NCBI RefSeq assembly: GCF_019320115.1
Contig: NC_089593.1
Location: forward strand, 32,004,036 to 32,068,035
Length of the DNA stretch: 64,000 nt
Reading direction: 5' to 3'
Origin: Miscanthus floridulus
Taxonomy: Eukaryota > Streptophyta > Magnoliopsida > Poales > Poaceae
Shown: piece after piece, positions 12,634 to 23,574 of the stretch
How positions within the stretch are numbered: position 1 is the first letter of the stretch
Layout of the letters: each line of letters starts with the position of its first letter
Made by a program: the position numbers and the translations under genes
Notes under the pieces: model-generated
What the model saw: only the letters and a program-made list of their open reading frames with translations
Told to the model about the DNA's origin: nothing
Databases searched by the model: none

Positions 12634-12870
12634 TAGAGCACTATGTTTGCTCGCATGATGATTTTACTTAGAGCACTATGTTTGCTCGCATGATGATTTT
12701 TTATGTCTTCCCTTGCTAGGTCGGTTAATTTCCTGGATAGTAGCCTGTTACGTTTAAGCACTTGAATCTCACGTATGGTTCAGAGGTTCATTGACGTGAC
12801 CACCCGTATGGTTCAGAGGTTCTTTGACGTGACCATCCGTATGGTTCAGAGGTTCGTTGACGTGACCATC
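12634..12870. repeat. Two minor tandem repeats inside the LTR element
   Basis: A 35-bp unit (AGAGCACTATGTTTGCTCGC) occurs twice from 12635. A unit of about 33 bp (CGTATGGTTCAGAGGTTC...GACGTGACCA) occurs three times from 12772. A diverged single copy of the second unit lies near 12500-12530. Confidence 0.8.
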
Positions 12871-13942
12871 CATTCGAGATAACAAGCTTCACGAATTAAG
12901 GCTTACTATCCGAGAAAATTAACAGCCGTTAAGGGAAGATGATATGGCCATAGAGACATACGAATAATATCCGGAATATATAAAAAATGAGATGTGACTT
13001 AGCTTGGTTCGTGGCCGCGTTGTTGACCACCGCAGCCGGGTAGTCGGTCGGTGTGGCAAGTAGTCAGTTTGCAGCCGAGTTGTTGGCGTAGCATCCGAGC
13101 TGATGGAGGCGGGGTCGACAACTTGCTTGATGTAGTCGAACAGCATGATGAAGTCGTCGGATAGCTCGTCCGAGTTGTTTGCTGATGAGTTTAACCAAAC
13201 GAGTGACTGTCATGTCGAGTACTCGAAACAACTCAAAACGTGTTGCCGGGTTCCCAGAATTTGGTTGCTTGCTCATGACTTGTCGGCTTGCTGTAGGTGG
13301 TCTTCTCTTTATTGACCGTATAGCTTGTATTTCTTGACCTTCTCTCGTATGAGTATGTCGTATGTATGAATCAATGCACAAACACCTTTGGCTTTGCTTG
13401 CTTGCTTCCTTTGTTAGCTTCTTGCATGTCCGTGATGTATTCGTATACGAAGTTGACTTGGAGACGGGGGTGTGCGCGTGTATGCACGGGTTGATCCATT
13501 AATTCCGTATATCCTGACTAACTTGCATGTTGTTATCCTTTTCTGTCCAATCTCATAGCTTGTATATCTCTTGGATATGTTGCTTCATAATTGGCCCACA
13601 CGTTGTCGGCTTCGTGTGGGAGTAGGACTCTTCTTGTGTCGGAGTTGGACTCGAATCCGCATATAGCTGAGTTGTGATGGAGTCTGAGTTGCAGTCCGAC
13701 TTGTACTTGTATTAGGCATGTTTGATGCTAGTTGGCGTGTAGTAGGAACGTGATACAGTCGCGCTTCTACTAGGATCTCGCTGAGTTGACGAAGTCGGAG
13801 TAGATGTTGACGAAGAGGTCTCGTGCTCGCACGAATTGATGCCGATGCTGAACATGAATACGGCGGTGCGACGAATCTTGATTTTGAGGTCCACCGAGCT
13901 CTCGAACGCAAAGCGCCGAGAACCCCTACCTGGCGCGCCAGC

Positions 13943-14376
13943 TGTCGATGTTTTACCACCGGCAACCCGTCGCGGGGTACCCGGGACGGTGATTTGTTCG
14001 GAGGGGTATCGGCGTTTGCAGGAACTCGATGGTAAACGCAGGGAGACAACGATTTATACTAGTTCGGCACGCCGGAAAGTCACGGCGCCCTATGTCCAGT
14101 CTGGTGTGGATAGTATATTGCGCCATGTGCTATTTGTTGTGTTGCGAGGTATGTTGTGGTTGTGAGTTCTATCGGTTATGTGTCGGTGCCGATCTAGGGA
14201 CCCCTACCCTCCTTTATATAGTCCAGGAGAGGCGGGAGTCCTAGTCAGTTACAAAGTAGAGATCCTAGTAGGATTACGTGTAACTAGTTCTAGTAGGATT
14301 ATATGTAGGGAATCCTAGTTGGACTAGGTCTTCTTCTCTCTTCTCCGTGGGAAACCCCATGGGTCCCACATCGACA
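13943..14376 (-). repeat. Right LTR of the nested element (434 bp)
   Basis: Same termini and length as 10229-10662. In the minus-strand orientation this is the 5' LTR, and the CTGGCGCGCCAGG block just outside it is where a tRNA primer would pair. The following GCTTG at 14377-14381 is the target duplication. Confidence 0.92.
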
Positions 14377-16246
14377 GCTTGCAAAACCTTTTTGAAGAAT
14401 ATAGGAACAATAGTTCTCCAAGTAATGTGCAGCCCCAACCAAGTGAATCACCCCCATCTAAGCAAGGTGGAGAGGGTGCTAGAAAGTTGAAGACTAAGCT
14501 AACAAAGAAGATTAAGCTGAACAATGGAACAAGCAGTTGCAGCAGGGGTAGCAGGACTGAACTGGATAAATACTTGGCTGAAGAGTGTGAAGAAGATACC
14601 AAAATGTTTGATATTCTTGCTTGGTGGAAGGGGCAGTCCACTAGATTTCCCATATTGTGTACATTGGCCCGTGATGTGCTCGCCATTCCAATATCCATAG
14701 TTGCTAGTGAATCGGCCTTTAGCACTGGTGGGCGTATTCTAGATGATTTTAGGAGTTCACTCACTCCATTTATGGTTGAAGCTCTTGTTTGCACTCAAGA
14801 TTGGCTTAGAAGAGCAACTCCCATCAACTTAGTAGAGAATACAGAAGAATTGACCAAAGTAGAAGAAGGTGACCATTTATTGTACCATTTCTTTACTGTT
14901 TTCAACAATGAAAAAAATATTTAATGTTTTCTTTGTTTGTTGTTTTCTATTTTTAGAATTTATTAAAGAATTCAAGGACAAAGCCATTGTTGATGCCCAT
15001 ACTGCCAAGTCACAAATCCAAGGCAGCAAAAAGAAGATAGTTACATCCACCAACATCAGCTCATCACAGCCAAGCAAGTCCTCCAATCCAAGCAAATCCT
15101 CAAAGGAAAGCAAGAACAAGAAATAGGTAAAAGATAAATGACCATGTTTCAATCTGTATGTTTCAATTGTGATTTGTGTTCTAACTAGGCCAAGGTCAGA
15201 ATGAACTTAATTATTTTTACAAGAAACTAGGTCACTTGTCAATCTTTCCATTGTATGCGGTTTTAGCCTTTTAGGACTAAAAAATGTCCCTTCTTGATGA
15301 TACTGTGTCAGTTCTAATTTCTAGGTTTAATGTGTTATTTTGATGTGATGCATTTATAGTAGTATTGTCACTCTCTGATTATTGAACGAGCACAGTTCTT
15401 ACTGCATTTGTCTGCCCAGTTTTTACTTGTTCATGTATAAGCAAGTCCAGTAGTTTCCAGCTAGTTGCAAAGTAGTTATAATGTTTTCTATCTATCCATT
15501 TTCCAGACTGAGAAGGCTTTCCTCAAGCAGCCTAAGGTTTTCCTCAGGTGAGACTGTGAGTCTGTGAGAGCTTCTTGCCTCTTCCATGCTTTCTATTCTC
15601 TGTGAGCAATATACATTTCGTGACCGTAGATTTCTTCTTAATTTTATAGCTCAAAGAAATCTGGCAAGGGTAAGAAGCCTAGCAAGGGAGGCAACCGATT
15701 CTGGAAGAGCATTGCTGCATTGGCCTTGGCTTCAAGACTCCCAGGGAAGCAATTGAAGCAGGCAAAATGGTGGACTTCTTGTTTCACTTGTGCTGTTGGA
15801 CTTGAACCTCTTGTTTTGTCATTGCTCTGTATGCTTGAATATGTGTGTGTGTGACTGTGTGGTGCTGGACGCCTGGAGGCTGGAGCTGTGGTCTGTGACT
15901 GAGCATTGCTATGCAGCCTATGCTGTTGCCTGTTGGACCTCTTGGCTCTTGTTTTCTTACTGCAGTCTGCAGGCTTAAATTTGCTTGAATATGCTTGAAT
16001 ATTTGAGAGAACAATAACATATATGCTTGAATTTGCTGCTGCTGAAATTTGCAAATGAATGGGGTGTTTCCTGGTTTCTGAAAATTCAGTTCCATCGGTT
16101 AGAACCGAAGCCGAACCGAAATTCCTCGGTTCCGTATCTTCAAAGTAACCGATCGGTTCTTCTTCTCAAGTAACCGAATTATCTGAAGAACCGAAGAACC
16201 GAACCAATCGGTTTCGGTTAACTGAAGGCCCAGGCTGAGGCACGCC

Positions 16247-16747
16247 GGCACGGCCCGACATTTAGAGGCCGGCCTGATGTCTTGTGCGGCCTGCTAAAAT
16301 TCCCCACGCCCACAGCCCAGCTTTGATAAAGTATTTTCTATAAACATAGTTAAACTACTTTTTTTTTTATTTTGTTTCATTTTAGATATTTTTTTAGACG
16401 GGGGAGGCCCGGTAGGGAGTATAGTTTTCTCGTTTATTTTATTTATTTCTAACGATAGGAAGTAAATGGACCGTGTAAAGTGTACAGAGTAAAGTAAAGC
16501 TGCTGCAATGGAGCATTTCTCCTCCTGCCATGGATCAATCAACGTGTGAGCAAGCAAGCAAGTACTACTCCGACTTGAATCTGATTTCCGATGCCTTGCC
16601 GTGGCAGCAACCACTCCGGCCGCACACATGTCACATGTGCCCGTGCCTGCTCTGCCTCTGTCTGGCTTCCATTGCAGCGGCAGCAGCCATCTCGATCGCC
16701 AGGACGCCATGGGGCTCTAGGCTCTCACTCATCGTCCACCTCCGTTC
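16247..16747. other. Flank between hAT elements, no firm gene
   Basis: An open frame at 16530-16769 (plus) would give a 79-residue Cys/Ala-rich peptide with a hydrophobic stretch. I see no domain, good promoter or splice evidence, so it is not called as a gene. Confidence 0.4.
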
Positions 16748-17677
16748 GAGGGATGAACCCGGATGTTAAAAGATGTTTTATATTTGTATTTGTTTCAACG
16801 TTAATATAAACATTTGTATTCATATTTGATTTCAATATAGATACTAAATGGATGTATCTAAGAACCGAGCTAGAGCAAATCCGTGAAAGGTGCGCTTGTC
16901 TTGTAAGTGCAAGGATTTTAGGCATGTGGGTGCATATATGATACATACTTTTTTTTTATTTTTTGTGTTGGTGCGACCGCACCCCTAAAATGAATAGACA
17001 TCCGCTCCTCGATGTATTTGTATTCATTTTTTTTATGATTTTTCTATATTTGATTCTAGATTCGTATATAAAAAAAATGAGAGATATCTGACATACTGTA
17101 TCAACGAACAACAAAGTGTCCTGTAAAGCCATCTAAAACTTATATCTATAACTAATTGGTAATGTAATTATATCAATTTTAATAAAAACAAATGTTACGC
17201 AACATTGAAACTATTTAAAACTCATATATATGGCTAATAACATTATATTAATTCTATAATTATTAAAGATATACAAAGGTTAATTTTAATATGACTAATC
17301 ATATTAATTTTAATTACTTTAATTATTCATATATTTATAAATTAATTATATATATATTTAAATGGTTCATTTAAATATCTATTTATAATTTTTTTGATTT
17401 TTGATATATTTATTAAATATGTTATTTTATGAGTGGTCGATATCTACGAGTGTCACGTAATCGTATTTTGTACATGTATATGAGTTTTGTTCTAAAAAAA
17501 GCCTATCGACAGGCAGATAGATATATTATCTTTAAAATCTAGTAGAAATCGAATTCGAAATATTCGCTTTGTATTCGTATCAGATAATAATGTATTCATA
17601 TCTGGATTTGAATTAAAATGTGATAAGTCATGCAATCCGTGTTCGAATTTAGACGGATCCAATCCGTATCCATCCCT
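16748..17677. mobile_element. Probable decayed non-autonomous hAT-like element
   Basis: The left end GAGGGATGAACCCGGAT (16748) and right end ATCCGTATCCATCCCTG (to 17677) are imperfect inverted repeats. The interior is very AT-rich, with repeated TTTGTATTCATATTTGATT-like words and no coding sequence. The ends resemble those of the better-preserved 17725-18450 element. No 8-bp duplication is visible, so the boundaries are uncertain. Confidence 0.45.
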
Positions 17678-17724
17678 GTATATGTGATCGGTGCAGCTCC
17701 AACAATAGGAGGCTGCATCACAGG

Positions 17725-18450
17725 TAGGGATGAAAACGGTCGGAAACGGTCGGAAAACCTCTCAACCGTTTTCTACTTCTACATTTGAATACGAAAACGA
17801 AAACGGTAAAGCCGGACACGAAAACGAACACGAACTTATGGAATATCAAAAATTTCGAAAACGAACTCATTCGAGCGGAATTATGTCGAACACGGTCGGT
17901 ATACGAAAAACCAATACGGAATATTAACCCGTATAACCAAGTGTATAACAATTAACAAGTACATAATAATTAACAAGTCCTACAACTTTCTTAAAAAGTA
18001 TCTCCATTCGACACGATGAAATAAAGATATGTTTTTTTTAAGGCAACAAGCGCTTGTACGCGATTAATATATCGCTGACTTTGCTTAATTTTTTTGAACA
18101 TCTTCAAGACATCAAATGGAAAAACTAAGATCTAGAAAGTTGTAGATCTCGTCGAGAGCTACAATTTTCATATAAAATCATCTTCATCCGAGATTGTATA
18201 AAAAAGATATAATTTTTCTAAGGTTAGACTTGTAGTGGGCCAAATTTGGTTTAAATCGAATTTCGAATTTGAGATATTCCGAATTAAAAGTAGAAAAGTA
18301 GAAAACGGTCGAAAAAATGTCTAAACCGTTTTCATTCCGATTTCGAATTTGGTATTTTGAATTTCAAACCGAATTCGAATTTGCCCGAAAATACGAATTC
18401 GATCGAATTAAATATAGAAAACGATACGATCCGTACCGTTTTCATCCTTA
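17725..18450. mobile_element. Non-autonomous hAT element, 726 bp
   Basis: The ends TAGGGATGAAAACGGT (17725) and ACCGTTTTCATCCTTA (to 18450) are inverted repeats with one mismatch. The perfect 8-bp duplication ATCACAGG sits at 17717-17724 and 18451-18458. The subterminal AAAACGG/CCGTTTT and CGAATTCGAA words are repeated in both orientations. There is no transposase, so it depends on an autonomous hAT elsewhere. Confidence 0.9.
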
Positions 18451-18922
18451 ATCACAGGAGAGTACTAGTAGCTGTGTACCCCCAAAATCAGGCGGCATCA
18501 CAGGAGTAGTAGCTCTGTACCTTTGCCCCGTTGAGACGTTGATAATATTGGCAAGACTACAAAAGTCCACCTTATATTGGTTCACCCTAGCCGCCTCGGT
18601 TTGGCTGGGTGAAAATATAAAAGGATTCGTTTGGACGTAGATATTGAATGGCTGGTACTGAATTAGGATGTTATGTCTCATATGAAACGAACTCCTTTTA
18701 ACTCTATCTCTCCATTAATGTTTGGGCCTAGTCTTGTAAAAATCTTTTACCTAGTAGTGGATGACTACTTTATCATTAAGTTTTCTACTATGTGCGCACA
18801 TATATATACTGTGACTATGGTAGAAGTTAGTACTCAAAGTTGTAAAGCGATACAGAGACAGGTAATACGATAGTGAGCATTCTTTCTGTAATTGGTATGA
18901 ACAACTGCCGTACTAATGTGTA

Positions 18923-19179
18923 CTCCCTCTATCCATAAAAGAATGCAATCATCGCTTTTCGAGAAGTCAAACAATTTAAACTTTGACTAAATTTCTATGA
19001 AAAACTACCAACATTCATAATACAAAATAAGTATCATTAGATTAGTTACATAATATATTTTCATAATAAATTTATTTGGAGACATAAATACTAATACTAT
19101 TTACTATAAACTTGGTTAAACTTGTTTTAATTTGACCGACATGGATCCTATAATTGCATTCTTTCCTAGACAGAGGAAG
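18923..19179. mobile_element. Stowaway MITE (Tc1/mariner type), 257 bp
   Basis: The ends CTCCCTCTATCCATAAAAGA and the complement of TCTTTCCTAGACAGAGGAAG are the standard Stowaway terminal repeat. The element is flanked by TA at 18921-18922 and 19180-19181, the Tc1/mariner target. The interior is AT-rich and non-coding. Confidence 0.92.
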
Positions 19180-19350
19180 TACTAAAAGATCTTGAAGCAC
19201 TGTTTGAGATGGCATGTTGACCATCCAGAAAAAAAAAACAAAGAGAACGCTGCGAGAAAGGAATTCCAGAAGCCACTCCTCAACTAGCTGAGCTCTTGCA
19301 TCATGCACAAGCTACCTCTCCACCATGGCTCTATGTACTGCTCGTACTAG

Positions 19351-19525
19351 CCGAATTATTTATAATTTGACCATTTTTTAAAGTTTCTCACAAATAGACC
19401 ACTGGCGGAAAGAATTCAGGAAATGGACCCTTGGCTCGGCGCCAAAGTGACTGGCGCCGAGCTCCTAGGCATGGGGCAATGGCCTGCCAGGGGGCTCGGC
19501 GCCAGAGTGACTGGCGTCGAGCCCC
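19351..19525. repeat. Left MULE terminal repeat with two hairpins
   Basis: After about 84 bp of terminal repeat come two 27-bp hairpins with 10-bp arms (CTCGGCGCCA / TGGCGCCGAG) and 7-base loops, at 19435-19461 and 19495-19521. The second has one arm mismatch and is extended by GGGG/CCCC. Downstream to 20025 is the 5' leader of the plus-strand gene, with a probable 5' UTR intron starting GGTATACTCG at 19680. Confidence 0.88.
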
Positions 19526-20025
19526 CTGCATTTAACCCCAGCCCAACCTTCTTCCTCGAGCGTTCTTCCTCTTCTTTTTCCTCCCTCTCGGGGTTTTCTC
19601 TCCCCACTTCACCCTACCTCACGAATCGACATATTGGACCTTGAAAACCTTGATTTGATTCATAGATCTTCTAGAGCAAGGTATACTCGCTCATCTCCTT
19701 ATTTTTTCGCATCGATTCGGTATATATTAGTCGGATTTTTGAACCTAAGAATCGTCATCACTTAGGGTTTTATTGTATCCCTCAATATATGTATTATACA
19801 ACCGTAGGTTGATTCCAAGGCGTGGAAAAAGCTAGCAAACCAAGCCGCATGTAGTTATGTTATGGGTTCATTGTTGTGGATGAAATGAGAAACCCTAGAT
19901 TTAGGGTATAATGTTAACTGTTTTGGTTCTTAGAACGAAATTGGTTGTATTGTAGTTATGGTTCTCATTGATATTTTTTTATGATGTTTTGATTTATGTT
20001 TGTTAAATTACATCCGTTCTGTTAG

Positions 20026-21867
20026 ATGCAAGAAATGTTTCAGGAGGAGTTTTGGCGAAAATGGGGTCGTCCTCGAGAATTATACCCCGACGCATCTAGC
20101 AAAGATGCCCCCGTCCCTCCTGACCTTCCTATCCCTAACTGTGACTGTGGTTTCCCAGCCCATGTTTGTCAATCGAAACATCCGAACACAGCCGCGCGTT
20201 GCTTCTACACATGTAGTCGGTTTAATGTAAGAAATTGTTTGTACTATCCTTTTTCTTTATTTGTTTAAGTATGGTACTAATATTTTGTTGGAATCTCGTT
20301 GTGTAGGACCATAAGAGGTGATTTTTCTTTCAGTGGATCGATGGTGCAGACAAGTTTGATCCTAGGTACCTCTTTTTCGACGATTGGTTTAGAGGGAGAC
20401 ATCCACGTGAGCACTTCAAGCGGTGGGTTCCACCCCCCTAACCCTCCGGCAATGACGGCTAAGGAGAAGCACCTAGCCACAGTTAGATGACTCGAGGAAC
20501 CTCCTCTGTGCGATTGCGGAGATCGAGCTGTGATAAACCCTGAGAATACGTTAGAGTTTGTGTGTCCAAACAAGCATGAAGTAAGTGCAAAGTGTATGTG
20601 TTAAAATCTTGAGCTATATGTGTTCATGTACTAATGTCCCATTATTTAGGTGTATTCAATGGCGAAGTATCGTTTCAAGGAGTGGTTGTATGGTCCTAAG
20701 AACCAATGCCGGAAGAACCGCGAAGGGTTAAGGAAAAGAAGAAAGAACGGGTAATCTACAAAGCACCTCCTGTCATGTGCGAATGTGGTGTAAAATCCAA
20801 CTATGGCCTAGTTCCTTCGGAGCTTGAAATAGGCCATTATTGCGGCCATATGATTGAGTATGATGAGGTTCGTTATTTTTCTGGTAAACATGAAATCGTA
20901 TTTTGTTTGTTTTGCTAAGACATATATGATATAATATTTCTTTTGAACAGAGCACTAGGAAATACAGTTGAGAATGTTATGATGGTCAAGCTAAGTTCTT
21001 GGATGAAGTGAAGAAGAGGCAACTAACTGCACGGAAGAGGGGATATGGACCTGACTACGTCAACCTATTCGTTAAACATCACAAAGAAAAGATGCGTGAG
21101 TTTGCCAGATAGCACGGTATTTGTAACCCGATCGATGTTGGGCTTAACAAATGGGGATTGGAGAGGCGGATGACGTTAGAGGAGGAGAGGGCAAGGAATG
21201 AGGCAAGGGAAGAGACAAGAGTACAGATGCAGGTCTTGAACGAGCATGTTGCTACATTATGTGCCAGTGAGTGCTTGAAAACCTTTTTTTCGTTGCCTGG
21301 TTTTAAATGTAATATAATCGCATTGCTAACTGATTGCATTTTATACATGAAGGGATTGGTTGCAGCGAGAAACATGCTGTAGAGGTGGCTCATGCAAGGT
21401 ATGAGGAGAAGAAGTTAAATGGCCATAGATCACGAGCTGGTCGCACCGTTCAATCACTGATAATGTTGTGTGATGACGGAGACGAGGATGAGGACGACAT
21501 TGGCAGACTGAGTGAGCTCATTGCTCTAGCAGAGGCGGGCATACAGGCGCAGGAGGCTGAGGATGACACTGGCAGACTGAGCGAGCTCATCGCTCTAGCA
21601 GAGGCGGGCATTCAGGCGCAGGAGGCTGACGACGACACTGGTAGACTGAGCGAGCTCATCGCTCTAGCAGAGGCGGGCTTACAGGTAGAGGAGGATGACG
21701 ATGCGTTCTTCACTCAGGCCGTAGCGGCCGTAGATGAAGCGGAGGTCGCTTACTACAAGCGACAGGCAGGTCAGAGCAACGTAGTTGAGCCTAGCCACAG
21801 CAACAGGGTTGTAGTAGAGGACTGGTACTCGGATGATGAGTTGCTTACTCAGTACGTTTCAGACTGA
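20026..21867 (+). pseudogene. Decayed multi-exon GRF-like zinc-finger gene of the MULE
   Basis: The first coding exon is 20026-20226; others start near 20307, 20650, 20951 and 21353, with GT-AG borders. Repeated blocks of the form CDCG...C...FFxW (NCDCGFPAHVC near 20140; KFDPRYLFFDDW near 20355; LCDCGDRAVIN near 20510; VMCECGVKSNYG near 20775) look like serial GRF-type zinc fingers. A coiled-coil-like charged region (EEERARNEAREE, 21178-21240) follows, then three acidic repeats. In-frame stops lie near 20319, 20488, 20968 and 21112, with frame changes near 20435 and 20705. Two of the stops fall where the fingers call for Cys. It starts just inside the left terminal repeat and runs toward the transposase gene, the position mudrB holds in MuDR. 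Its function is unknown, and as read it cannot make a full protein. Confidence 0.72.
21487..21690 (+). repeat. Three tandem 69-bp (23-residue) coding repeats
   Basis: The unit encodes a peptide with core GRLSELIALAEAG followed by an acidic linker. It occurs three times in frame with few differences, at the C-terminal end of the GRF-like gene. The helical, Leu/Ala-rich core suggests an amphipathic interaction helix. Confidence 0.88.
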
Positions 21868-22152
21868 GGATTTAGAAGTGCATTTGCCCCTATGTCTACT
21901 GTCGGCACGTAGTTGTAGTATTAATATGTTGTGTAATGTGGCATAGTATCAAACTTTTCATTATGTGGTTGTTTTCATTATCTATGGTCTTAATATTCCG
22001 CTTAATGATACGAACGTATTTAAATTTGAACACGTGCTGCAAAAACACTTAACGACGTATGTCATTATATAAATCAACACATGAAACACATTAAATGGCA
22101 TGTGACTACATATACCGAACCTGGGTATAGAGTTTTCTTTGACTAAACCTAA

Positions 22153-22192
22153 CATGCCTTAGGTAATTAAACCATGCCTTAGGTAATTAAAC
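22153..22192. repeat. 20-bp direct tandem duplication
   Basis: CATGCCTTAGGTAATTAAAC occurs twice in a row between the convergent ends of the GRF-like gene and the small GRF gene. It is a minor duplication. Confidence 0.85.
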
Positions 22193-22222
22193 CTGGGTAC
22201 ATGTGAAAAAGATAAAGTCATC

Positions 22223-22891
22223 CTAGTAGTGTGGCCACATAGCAAATTGTGTTGCACCTTCTCCATAGTAGCCTCCCATTGTTGTTGGTGGTGGTGGTGG
22301 GGGTGACAGGGGAGGCCCCCTCTTCTTGTGGTTAGGGCAGGTGCAATATGGATCATTGCAGAGTGTCTCCTGTGAATCGGCACTATTGTTGTTGTCGTCC
22401 TGTTCGTCGTCCTTGTAACCTCTACTAACTTCCCTTTCTAGATCGAAGATATGGTCCTGTAGGTAGTAGATGTACTCCGCATGCAGATAAATAGGTCGAG
22501 GATCGACCCACCTACTGAACCCACAGTTTTCTTCAGCCAAGGAAGACTACAATAAGTATGTCGTGTAAGTGAAATACAAGACAAACATATTGAAGAAACA
22601 AATGGTAGTAGCAATTACCCATGCTCGCGGGCATTTGAAGAAACGATGACCTCCATCTATTCCCTCGATGAACATCTGCACTAGGCAGTCCTCACCATGC
22701 ATGCATTTTAGCCACTCTTCTTTCCTTTCATCGTATCCTCTCAGTGGTGCCTCTTTGGTGAAATCACTTTTGCTCTCAACTGAGAACCTCTCATAAAGAG
22801 CTTCCTCAAAGAAATCGGGACCAAGAGGACCCTCCCACCCCCAGGTAGTTTCCTTCCCCTTTCCTCTCCCTCTGGACGACCCTCCAGACAT
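22223..22891 (-). CDS. Small intact GRF zinc-finger protein inside the MULE
   Basis: Two exons (22891-22619 and 22546-22223, minus strand) join in phase at GT-AG borders to give 198 residues. Residues 1-30 are Gly/Ser/Arg-rich. Residues 60-102 form a GRF-type zinc finger: C63, C69, then GGHRFFKC (C87) and, across the intron, ENCGFSRWVDP (C99). Next is a predicted helix with heptad character (AEYIYYLQDHIFDLEREV), an acidic Asn/Asp stretch, CNDPYCTCPNHKK and a run of prolines. GRF fingers bind DNA or RNA in other proteins; the role here is unknown. No stop or frameshift is present, unlike every other gene of this element. The start is the first ATG after a TATA box and a possible leader-intron acceptor (TTCGTTGCAG). 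Confidence 0.75.
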
Positions 22892-22968
22892 TGGTACTGC
22901 AACGAAAGCAAATGTTGAGGAGTGTTCTTCTTCCTTGTTGTTTGTGTGAATGAGAGGGAGTGAGTGGT

Positions 22969-22977
22969 TATTTATAG
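22969..22977 (-). promoter_or_regulatory. TATA box of the small GRF gene
   Basis: CTATAAATA reads on the minus strand about 80 bases before the ATG at 22891. The leader between is CA-rich and without upstream ATGs, so the gene seems to have its own promoter. Confidence 0.6.
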
Positions 22978-23574
22978 GTTGAGAGGAGGAATGGAGGCCT
23001 CTCAATGTGCCATGTCAGCGATCCGTGTGCCTCTTCACCTTAGCCCTTGGATCAAACAGTCATAAGATGGATGGTGGAGATAGAGTGGAGTTGTGCTTCC
23101 TTGCATGCCAGTACTATATCAGTGATGTGATAATTCGATGCTGTCTGTGTATCTGAAAAGTCTATGTTTATTGTCTGAAAAGCATAGATTCGTTCACTGT
23201 TGCTTGGTAATCCTAGATTCAACTACAAAGCGTATGTACAATATTTCCTGGATTATACACGTAATAAATTTATAGTTAATATGTGTACTACATTTGTGCC
23301 TTTGTACAAGTGTAGTATGATTAAAGGTTCACGCAAAAAATTCGCAAGATATGGTTCTTGTATTAGGAGCATCCATAGTTACAAACAGAGACATCAATAT
23401 ATATTCCAAACATTTAATCATCCAATGAGCATAATGCAACCATAACGAATATCACAACCAACATAATATGTCATGCAAAGTCCAAATAGACCACAATGTC
23501 CATACAGTCTCGAATAGTTACAGAAAAGTAAATACAAAATTCACAATAGTTCATAGTAACACCTACCACGTCCC

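Larger units (their letters stand above)
10229..14376 (-). mobile_element. Non-coding LTR retrotransposon nested in the hAT gene
   Basis: Two 434-bp LTRs (10229-10662 and 13943-14376) begin TGTCGATG and end CATCGACA. The 5-bp target duplication GCTTG lies at 10224-10228 and 14377-14381. The LTR TATA box reads on the minus strand (complement of TTTATATAG near 10500), and a CTGGCGCGCCAGG block, likely the primer-binding region, adjoins the right LTR, so the element points leftward. The 3.3-kb interior has no recognisable gag, protease, RT or integrase and is largely tandem repeats. It must depend on another element's enzymes. The LTRs differ at only a few positions, so the insertion is recent. 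Confidence 0.92.
8533..14924 (+). pseudogene. hAT transposase, frameshifted and split by an LTR element
   Basis: The coding parts are 8533-10228 and 14382-14924, about 745 codons. An acidic N-terminus is followed by a BED-type zinc finger (KGKCNYC...KHFNTC, near 8790-8880). Next come the RNase-H-like catalytic region (CLTTDGWTS near 9180; TVDNASANDSG near 9380; HMRCAVHILNLIVQDGL near 9475; VCTRWNSTYDML near 9660; ATVLDPRYKL near 10115) and the C-terminal hAT dimerisation domain (FDILAWWKG..., IPISIVASESAFS..., 14605-14810). A CTTCAG acceptor lies directly before the ATG, suggesting a 5' UTR intron. Two one-base frameshifts (about 9300-9312 and 9895-9906) and the retrotransposon insertion at 10228 inactivate it. 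The frame resumes exactly after the 5-bp duplication at 14377-14381. A different C-terminal ending by splicing near 14870-14956 is possible. Confidence 0.9.
7760..16238 (+). mobile_element. Full-length hAT transposon carrying a nested LTR element
   Basis: The ends TCAACCTGGGC (7760-7770) and GCCCAGGCTGA (16228-16238) are inverted repeats matching at 10 of 11 positions. They are flanked by a perfect 8-bp target duplication, GGCACGCC, at 7752-7759 and 16239-16246, the hallmark of hAT insertion. Both subterminal regions are packed with ACCGAA/TTCGGT hexamers, which in hAT elements are candidate transposase-binding sites. The element encodes a BED-finger transposase on the plus strand. Without the nested retrotransposon it would be about 4.3 kb, normal for an autonomous hAT. 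Confidence 0.93.

Noticed and set aside
16530..16769. Small Cys-rich secreted peptide gene
   Set aside because: No clear signal peptide start, no conserved Cys pattern and the frame runs into a transposon end.
20319..20321. TGA read as selenocysteine
   Set aside because: Land plants lack the selenocysteine system, and the gene also has other stops and frameshifts.
20026..21867. Calling the convergent MULE gene mudrB
   Set aside because: Only the position matches MuDR; the sequence shows GRF-type fingers and I see no mudrB similarity.
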